Assembly (NCBI GenBank): GCA_002423465.1
Contig: DIWG01000062.1
Span: 77,770-96,170 of the forward strand
Reading direction: 5' to 3'
DNA from: Syntrophaceae bacterium UBA6112
Lineage (GTDB): Bacteria; Desulfobacterota; Syntrophia; Syntrophales; UBA5619
DNA length: 18,401 nucleotides
A program made the position numbers and the translations under genes. Under the pieces are notes generated by a model, which saw nothing but the letters and a program-made list of their open reading frames with translations, did not search any database and was not told where the DNA came from. Positions 13,372 to 18,401 of the stretch are shown one piece after another (positions within the stretch are counted from its first letter, which is position 1; each line of letters opens with the position of its first letter).

Positions 13372-14676
13372 ATGGAAAGCGAGCCACTTTTTGCGGAGGA
13401 GGCCGAACCTCCAGGTAGTAGGACCGGCAACGGTCTGCAACTTTACAATGAACAGTTGGGTACGCCCCTGGGCGTCCCCTGCACCCCCGCCGTGGTTCCG
13501 GCCCGTCCGGCGCCGAGGTCGACCGCTTTCAGCGACGGCCGGGTGAGGGCCTTCCGCAAGCGTTTTTTCCCGAACATCTCCCCCAAGGAATGGAACGACT
13601 GGCACTGGCAGCTCCGCAACCGTATCCGCGACGCGGAAACGCTGGGGCGGATGATCCGCCTGTCGGAGGACGAACTTCACGCGATGATCGGCCAAGCGGG
13701 CTCTCTGCCTTTAGCGATAACGCCCTACTACATGAGTCTGATCGATCCGTGGAACCCACGCCAGGCGCTGCGTCGGACGGTGGTGCCCACCGTGCACGAG
13801 CACTTCCGCAGCAGCGGCGAGGCGGACGACCCGCTCCATGAGGATGAGGACAGCCCGGTCCCCGGGATCGTCCACCGCTATCCGGACCGCGTTCTGTTTC
13901 TGGTGACGGGGAACTGCGCGACCTACTGCCGCTACTGCACCCGGTCGCGGATGGTCGGCCACAAGGGCAACAACTGCCTCAACACCGAACAGTGGGAAAA
14001 GGGGATTGCGTACATCGCGGCCCACCCGGAGGTGCGGGACGTCCTCCTCTCCGGCGGTGACCCGCTGACCCTGGCCGACGAGCAGTTGGAGTGGCTGCTC
14101 GCGCATCTGCGGCGGATTCCGCACGTGGAGTTGATCCGGATCGGCACGAAAGCGCCGGTCGTCCTCCCGCAACGGATCACGCCAGCGCTGGTGAAGATGC
14201 TCAAGCGGTACCATCCCCTCTGGATCAGCATCCACGCGGCCCATCCGGATGAGCTGACCCCGGAGACGGCACGCGCGTGCATGCGCTTGGCCGACGCGGG
14301 AATCCCGCTCGGGAGCCAGACGGTGCTGCTCTCGGGGATCAACGACGACGTGGAAACGATGAAGCGCCTCGTCCACGGCCTGCTGAAGATCCGGGTCAAG
14401 CCCTACTACCTCTATCAGTGCGACCCGATTCCCGGCTCATCCCATTTCCGGACCCCGGTATCGAAGGGGCTGGAGGTGATCCGGAGCCTCCGGGGATTCA
14501 CGACCGGCTACGCGGTGCCGACCTACGTCATCGACGCCCCCGGCGGTGGCGGTAAGATCCCGCTCCTACCGGAATATGTCGAGGGACGCGAGGAGGGCGA
14601 CCTGCTCCTGCGCAATTACGCGGGAAAGGTCTTCCGCTATCCGGACGGTCCCGCGGCCGACAGTGTCATTCATTAA
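13372..14676 (+). CDS. kamA: KamA-family radical SAM aminomutase (probable lysine 2,3-aminomutase)
   Basis: The 434-residue enzyme has the KamA layout: an N-terminal segment with WNDWHWQLRNRI, the iron-sulfur motif C182-x3-C186-x2-C189 (CATYCRYC), the SAM-binding GGDP (228-231), and the PLP lysine K395 in IDAPGGGGK. The two aspartates that hold the lysine side-chain amine in Clostridium subterminale lysine 2,3-aminomutase (D293 and D330) are kept as D351 (YQCD) and D388. Glutamate 2,3-aminomutases replace them, so lysine or a similar diamino acid is the likely substrate, giving a beta-amino acid. The extended N-terminus (about 1-60) is of unknown role. The ATG at 13372 has AGGAGG about 9 bases upstream, and an earlier in-frame ATG at 13249 is less likely. 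EpmB, the EF-P-modifying relative, is shorter and lacks this C-terminal part. It leads the ligase/acetyltransferase run. Confidence 0.85.
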   Translation: MESEPLFAEEAEPPGSRTGNGLQLYNEQLGTPLGVPCTPAVVPARPAPRSTAFSDGRVRAFRKRFFPNISPKEWNDWHWQLRNRIRDAETLGRMIRLSEDELHAMIGQAGSLPLAITPYYMSLIDPWNPRQALRRTVVPTVHEHFRSSGEADDPLHEDEDSPVPGIVHRYPDRVLFLVTGNCATYCRYCTRSRMVGHKGNNCLNTEQWEKGIAYIAAHPEVRDVLLSGGDPLTLADEQLEWLLAHLRRIPHVELIRIGTKAPVVLPQRITPALVKMLKRYHPLWISIHAAHPDELTPETARACMRLADAGIPLGSQTVLLSGINDDVETMKRLVHGLLKIRVKPYYLYQCDPIPGSSHFRTPVSKGLEVIRSLRGFTTGYAVPTYVIDAPGGGGKIPLLPEYVEGREEGDLLLRNYAGKVFRYPDGPAADSVIH

Positions 14677-14695
14677 TAAGAATAAATAGGATAAA

Positions 14696-14738
14696 TAGGG
14701 ACAGCGCCCTATTAAAAATAAATAGGGCGCTGTCCCTA
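14696..14738. repeat. 43-bp palindrome between kamA and the first ligase gene
   Basis: TAGGGACAGCGCCCTATT (14696-14713) and AATAGGGCGCTGTCCCTA (14721-14738) are perfect 18-base inverted copies with a 7-base A-rich loop. It is preceded by tandem AATAAATAGG-like units (14681-14700). It starts 19 bp after the kamA stop and ends 9 bp before the next ATG, so it fills the place where the ribosome binding site would be. GGGACAG ends are typical of REP-like elements mobilised by RAYT transposases. None is present here. Confidence 0.75.
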
Positions 14739-14747
14739 ATTAAAAAT

Positions 14748-15731
14748 ATGAAGATCGGCATCACTTATGACCTTCGGGATGATTACATCGCCGAAGGTTA
14801 CACGGAGGAGGAGACGGCGGAATTCGACCATCCGCGGACGATCGCCGCGATCGACGACGCCCTCCAATCGCTGGGTTACGAAACGGACCGGATCGGCCAT
14901 ATCCGTGCACTGGCGCGACGGCTGGTCGCAGGCGACCGGTGGAACCTCGTGTTCAACATCGCCGAAGGACTCCAGGGTTTCGGCCGCGAGGCGCAAGTCC
15001 CGGCGCTGCTGGACGCCTGGGAGATCCCCTACACCTTTTCCGATCCACTGGTGTTGTCGCTGACCCTCCACAAGGGAATGACGAAGCGCGTGATCCGCGA
15101 TCTCGGCATCCCGACGCCTGATTTCGCGGTCGTCGAGACGCCGGAAGAAATCGCAGCAGTAGCGCTGCCATTTCCGCTCTTCGCCAAACCGATCGCGGAG
15201 GGAACGGGGAAGGGAGTCACCGCGGCCTCGAAGATCGCAGACCCGGCAGAACTCACTCGCGTCTGCCGGGAATTGTTGACCGTTTTCCAGCAGCCCGTCC
15301 TCGTCGAGACCTTCCTGCCGGGGCGGGAGTTCACCGTCGGGATTATCGGAACCGGCGCGGAGGCGTTCGTCCCCGCGGTTATGGAGGTCCATCTCACCGA
15401 AAAGGCGGAAAAAGAGGTTTATTCATACGCAAACAAGGAGGACTGGCACGGGCGGATCGAGTATCGCCTTGCCGACGACGCAATGGCCCGGGCGGCCGCG
15501 GAAACGGCGCTGGCATCCTGGCGCGGCCTCGGCTGTCGCGATGGAGGGCGGGTCGATCTGCGCGCCGACGCCGACGGGGCGCCGAACTTCATCGAGGTGA
15601 ACCCGCTGGCGGGGCTTAGGCCGGAACACTCCGATCTGCCGATTCTCTGCGAGCTCGCCGGAATGCCTTACCGGGAGCTGATCGCCGGAATCATGCGCTC
15701 CGCCCTGAAACGCATCGGAAACACGGAATGA
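14748..15731 (+). CDS. D-Ala-D-Ala ligase-like ATP-grasp protein (first of two)
   Basis: This 327-residue ATP-grasp enzyme probably forms an amide between an amino acid and a carboxylate through an acyl-phosphate. It has an N-terminal preATP-grasp domain (about 1-100), the ATP-binding core with K147 (LFAKPIAEGTGKGV, a Gly-rich loop) and ETFLPGREFTVGI, and the magnesium-binding set R268, D270, E283 and N285 (GGRVDLR...FIEVNPLAGL). That set is equivalent to R255, D257, E270 and N272 of E. coli DdlB. The substrate loop differs from true Ddl (PEHSDLP instead of the TEHS/SHS type), so cell-wall D-Ala-D-Ala synthesis is doubtful. There is no ribosome binding site before the ATG, where the palindrome sits, yet MKIGITYDL is the natural family start. 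The stop overlaps the next gene by 4 bases (ATGA). Confidence 0.85.
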   Translation: MKIGITYDLRDDYIAEGYTEEETAEFDHPRTIAAIDDALQSLGYETDRIGHIRALARRLVAGDRWNLVFNIAEGLQGFGREAQVPALLDAWEIPYTFSDPLVLSLTLHKGMTKRVIRDLGIPTPDFAVVETPEEIAAVALPFPLFAKPIAEGTGKGVTAASKIADPAELTRVCRELLTVFQQPVLVETFLPGREFTVGIIGTGAEAFVPAVMEVHLTEKAEKEVYSYANKEDWHGRIEYRLADDAMARAAAETALASWRGLGCRDGGRVDLRADADGAPNFIEVNPLAGLRPEHSDLPILCELAGMPYRELIAGIMRSALKRIGNTE

Positions 15732-16771
15732 AGATCGCCGTCATCCACGGGGAAGTGGCCGCAGGGGCGGGCCGGGACGAACAGGATGTCTTCACGCAGG
15801 TGGATTGCGTCTCCCGGGGCCTCACCGACCTGGGCCATGAGACCGTGGCCGTTCCCGTATCCCTGAACCTCGAAGCGGCCGCGCGGACGCTTGCGGATCT
15901 GAGGCCCGAGCTGGCCTTCAATCTCACGGAAACGCTTGCCGGGCAGGGCCGTCTCATCCATGTCGTCCCCTCCCTCCTCGACGCGCTGAAGATCCCCTAT
16001 ACCGGTGCAGGGGCGGAGACGATGATGCTCACATCGAACAAGCTCATTGCAAAACGCTGGCTTGCCGCCGCCGGCCTTCCGACGCCGCCGTGGTTCACAA
16101 CCGCAAAATCGCATGAGGAGTTGCAAATCGAGGGGGCATGGCTCATCAAGTCGGTCTGGGAGCACGCCTCCATCGGCCTTGACGAGGATTCCGTTCTTTT
16201 CGGGGCGGACCGTGAGCGGCTCATTGCGGAGATGGACATCCGCCGCGAGTCGTTGGGCGGCGACTGCCTGGCCGAAGCCTACATCGACGGCCGTGAGTTT
16301 AATCTTTCGCTTTTGGAAAGAGAACAAGACTCCACAGATGTCCGACCGGTCCTCACTGCCACGGGTACACTTTCGCCGTTGGAGGAGGTAAACGGCCCGG
16401 CAGTGCTCCCGCCCGCCGAGATTCGGTTCGACGCCTACCCGCCGGGAAAAGTACGCGTCGTCGGCTACCGGTCGAAATGGGGGGAGAAAACGTTCGAATT
16501 CGCGAACACTCCCCGGACATTCGAATTTCCCGCACGGGACACCGCTCTGCTTGCACGTTTGAGAGAACTTGCGCTCCGCTGCTGGAATCTCTTCGATCTG
16601 CGGGGATACGCCCGCATCGATTTCCGTGTGGACAAAGAGGGACGGCCGTGGATTCTCGAGGTGAACGCGAACCCCTGCCTCTCGCCGGATGCGGGGTTCT
16701 TCGCGGCGGCTCTGCGGGCGGGCCTGGACTTTCCGGCGGTCCTCACCCGCATCATCCAAAACACGAGGTAA
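15728..16771 (+). CDS. D-Ala-D-Ala ligase-like ATP-grasp protein (second of two)
   Basis: The 347-residue protein is a diverged relative of the preceding one. It has a preATP-grasp domain (MKIAVIHGEV; ELAFNLTETLAGQGR at 61-75), an ATP-binding core with K141 (WLIKSVWEHASIGLDEDSV), and the metal-binding D298, E311 and N313 (YARIDFRVDKEGRPWILEVNANPCLSPDAGF). An extra segment (about 225-275, including YRSKWGEKTFEF) separates the core strands. It starts within the stop of the first ligase (ATGA), which points to translational coupling and perhaps a heterodimer or sequential action. Ddl-type enzymes normally act alone on two D-alanines. A coupled pair beside an aminomutase suggests assembly of a small peptide containing a beta-amino acid. 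That is inference. The substrate cannot be read from the sequence. Confidence 0.85.
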   Translation: MKIAVIHGEVAAGAGRDEQDVFTQVDCVSRGLTDLGHETVAVPVSLNLEAAARTLADLRPELAFNLTETLAGQGRLIHVVPSLLDALKIPYTGAGAETMMLTSNKLIAKRWLAAAGLPTPPWFTTAKSHEELQIEGAWLIKSVWEHASIGLDEDSVLFGADRERLIAEMDIRRESLGGDCLAEAYIDGREFNLSLLEREQDSTDVRPVLTATGTLSPLEEVNGPAVLPPAEIRFDAYPPGKVRVVGYRSKWGEKTFEFANTPRTFEFPARDTALLARLRELALRCWNLFDLRGYARIDFRVDKEGRPWILEVNANPCLSPDAGFFAAALRAGLDFPAVLTRIIQNTR

Positions 16772-16779
16772 CGTCCAAG

Positions 16780-17127
16780 ATGTTTAAACCACTTATACTG
16801 TTAACCTTATCAAACCTTTTCATGACGTTTGCCTGGTACGGCCATCTGAAGAACATGAATGGAATGCCTCTGTTCCTGATCATCCTGCTGAGCTGGGGAA
16901 TCGCCTTTTTCGAATACGTTCTCCAGGTGCCGGCAAACCGGATCGGCATTCATTATTTCAATCTGGGCCAGTTGAAGATCATCCAGGAGATCATCACGAT
17001 GATCGTCTTTGCCGGCTTTGCCGTGCTCTACATGCGGCAGCCGCTGAAGCTCGATTACCTCTGGGCGGGATGCTGCCTTGTCGGCGCAGCCTATTTCATG
17101 TTCCGGGGAGGCGTCCCCCATGCCTGA
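16780..17127 (+). CDS. DUF486 (DMT-like) small inner-membrane protein
   Basis: The 115-residue protein has four predicted membrane helices (about 4-22, 30-49, 66-84 and 91-108). It carries the family signature around FFEYVLQVPANRIG followed by NLGQLKIIQEIITMIVF. This is the DUF486 family (PF04342), related to drug/metabolite transporters of the EmrE type, with no settled function. The start at 16780 has GAGGT ten bases upstream, and that site overlaps the stop of the second ligase gene. The longer open frame upstream is only read-through of the ligase. Placement inside the operon suggests it could move the product or a precursor across the inner membrane. That role is speculative, as DUF486 genes occur in many contexts. 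Confidence 0.85.
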   Translation: MFKPLILLTLSNLFMTFAWYGHLKNMNGMPLFLIILLSWGIAFFEYVLQVPANRIGIHYFNLGQLKIIQEIITMIVFAGFAVLYMRQPLKLDYLWAGCCLVGAAYFMFRGGVPHA

Positions 17128-17623
17128 AAACAGTAGGAATTCCCCCCCCTTTTTTCGGGAGGAGGTCAGGCCGGAAGACTGCGAGGCGGTCGGCGGGCTC
17201 GTCCGGGCGACGGGGTTTTTCTCCGAGGAGGAGGAGGACATTGCCGTGGAACTCGTCGAGGAGCGGCTGGTCAAGGGCGACAGGAGCGGCTACTTCTTTC
17301 TTTTTGCCGAAGAGGAGGATCGCCTGCTCGGCTACGCCTGCTTCGGCCCGATCCCCGGCAGCGTGCACAGCTTCGACCTCTACTGGATCGCCGTAAGCCC
17401 CGGGGAGCAGGGACGGGGGATCGGCCGGAGGCTGATGGTCGCCGCGGAGCGGCTCATGGCTAAACGCGGGGCTCGCCGGATCTACGCGGACACATCCTCC
17501 CGACCCCAGTACGAATCGACCCGCGCCTTCTACATCGCCTGCGGCTACCGGGAGGCGGCCTTCCTGAACGACTTCTACGCGCCGGAAGACGGCAAGGTAA
17601 TATTCGTCAAAGCCCTTTCATGA
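17120..17623 (+). CDS. GNAT-family N-acetyltransferase
   Basis: The 167-residue protein has the GNAT fold. Motif A is YWIAVSPGEQGRGIGRRLM, with the acetyl-CoA pyrophosphate loop Q97-G-R-G-I-G102, and motif B follows in the TRAFYIACGYREAAFL segment. The start at 17120 overlaps the DUF486 stop by 8 bases and has GGGGAGG 8 bases upstream, so it is tightly coupled. In archaea and some bacteria a lysine 2,3-aminomutase (AblA) works with a GNAT enzyme (AblB) to make N-epsilon-acetyl-beta-lysine, an osmolyte. This gene could play the AblB role, but AblB proteins are longer (about 270 residues), so direct orthology is unlikely. It may acetylate the peptide product instead. The gene ends by overlapping the convergent permease gene by 6 bases. 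Confidence 0.85.
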   Translation: MPENSRNSPPFFREEVRPEDCEAVGGLVRATGFFSEEEEDIAVELVEERLVKGDRSGYFFLFAEEEDRLLGYACFGPIPGSVHSFDLYWIAVSPGEQGRGIGRRLMVAAERLMAKRGARRIYADTSSRPQYESTRAFYIACGYREAAFLNDFYAPEDGKVIFVKALS

Positions 17624-18401
17624 ATTCGGCGCTTTTTCTTTCCGGTAGAACTCCTCGTATATCTCCCAGATCGCAATGAGCAGCGCGGTGATGACGGGAC
17701 CGATGACGAAACCGGAGATGCCGAAGAGGATGATCCCCCCGAGGGTCGAGAGGAAGATGAGCAGGGGGTGCATCTCCACATCCTGGCCGATCAGAATGGG
17801 ACGCAGCAGGTTGTCCACCGTGCTGATCACAAGGAACCCGACGGCCAGGATCAGGACCCCTTCCCAGATATGACCCGTCAGGAGCATCAGAATGCCTGCG
17901 GGCCCCCAGATGATGGAACAGCCGACCACCGGGATGATGGCCATCAGGATCATCAGCAGCCCCCAGATCAGCGTCCCCTCGACACCCGTCACGAAAAAGG
18001 CGATCCCCCCCAGCGTCCCCTGGATGCCGCCAATGATCAGCGTCACCTTCAACGTCGATTTAGCCGTCACGATGAAACGGTCAAAGAGGAGTTTTTCCCG
18101 CCCCATTCCCAGCGGAACAACCCTCATCGCCATCTGGAGGAACCGGTCCCCGTCACGAACGAAATAAAAGAGGGCGTAGAGCATGATCGCGAACTGGACC
18201 AGAATTCCCAGGGTATTCTGCGTCAGAGCGCCCAGATGGACGAAGATGTATTTCGTGATCCCCTGCACCACTTCGGCGGTCTTCGCTATCAGCATCTCGC
18301 CGTTGATATGGAACAGCTCGGCGATGGAATTGCCGGCAATCGCATCGATCACTTGCTGGACGTTCCGGTCCATGTGCTGCGTACCCGGCGCCAGGATCTT
18401 A
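17618..18401 (-). CDS. AI-2E family permease, N-terminus cut by window edge
   Basis: The visible part is about 260 residues and open through the right edge. The first in-window Met (18373) is internal, because K-I-L-A-P-G-T-Q-H precedes it in frame. Family members have about 350 residues and seven to eight membrane helices, so roughly 90 residues are missing. Visible helices include the segment from about LGILVQFAIMLYALFYFV, a GLLMILMAIIPVVGCSIIWG region with the conserved P-V-x-G, and ILAVGFLVISTVDNLLRPIL followed by the D-N-x-x-R-P family signature. A C-terminal helix is followed by a charged tail. The family includes the AI-2 exporter TqsA and Na+/H+ antiporters, and the substrate is unknown here. 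It is convergent with the GNAT gene, with overlapping stop codons at 17618-17623, and is not part of that operon. Confidence 0.88.
   Translation of the reverse strand, partial: KILAPGTQHMDRNVQQVIDAIAGNSIAELFHINGEMLIAKTAEVVQGITKYIFVHLGALTQNTLGILVQFAIMLYALFYFVRDGDRFLQMAMRVVPLGMGREKLLFDRFIVTAKSTLKVTLIIGGIQGTLGGIAFFVTGVEGTLIWGLLMILMAIIPVVGCSIIWGPAGILMLLTGHIWEGVLILAVGFLVISTVDNLLRPILIGQDVEMHPLLIFLSTLGGIILFGISGFVIGPVITALLIAIWEIYEEFYRKEKAPNS

Noticed and set aside
15668..16759. Long minus-strand open frame (363 codons) opposite the second ligase
   Set aside because: Shadow frame of a clear ATP-grasp gene, rich in Arg/Gly and with no family features.

Overview
The window looks like a GC-rich chromosome segment from an anaerobic or microaerophilic Gram-negative bacterium, most likely a deltaproteobacterium (Desulfobacterota, perhaps near Syntrophales). 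That placement is inference. It rests on a classical rubrerythrin, an outer-membrane TPR/beta-barrel protein, FecR-domain surface proteins, a clostridial-type KamA radical SAM enzyme, and many palindromic REP-like elements between genes. No tRNA, rRNA, CRISPR array, transposase or phage gene was seen.

Layout. (1) 1-67: the first 22 codons of endonuclease IV on the minus strand, running off the left edge. (2) 68-529: non-coding, with two repeat elements and a good sigma70-type promoter that probably serves rubrerythrin (530-1108, +). (3) 1139-11347: a minus-strand block. In transcription order it holds a TPR/beta-barrel outer-membrane protein, two paralogous FecR proteins with long Thr-rich linkers, a CpsB/YwqE-type PHP tyrosine phosphatase, a WbpA-type UDP-GlcNAc 6-dehydrogenase and a pyrimidine-dimer glycosylase-like protein. 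The first five suggest cell-surface or exopolysaccharide work. Terminator-like hairpins inside the block suggest several transcripts. (4) 11562-12458 (-): mutM/fpg, whose reading frame contains a 58-bp imperfect palindrome, apparently a REP-like element tolerated in frame. (5) 12459-12803: AT-rich spacer, then a small unknown protein (12804-13052, +). (6) 13372-17623 (+): a tight run of a KamA-type lysine 2,3-aminomutase, two Ddl-like ATP-grasp ligases, a DUF486 membrane protein and a GNAT acetyltransferase. (7) 17618-18401 (-): the C-terminal part of an AI-2E-family permease, overlapping the GNAT gene tail to tail.

The most promising candidate for an undescribed system is region 6. An aminomutase that keeps the lysine-binding aspartates, two amide-forming ATP-grasp enzymes and an acetyltransferase together suggest synthesis of a small beta-amino-acid (beta-lysine-type) peptide or acetylated conjugate. 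A second theme is the FecR pair. They share a nearly identical 5' coding segment (7 differences in 186 bases), a low-complexity Thr linker and an unrecognised C-terminal domain. A third is a set of near-perfect palindromes at gene borders, one inside mutM and one between kamA and the first ligase gene, where it leaves no visible ribosome binding site.
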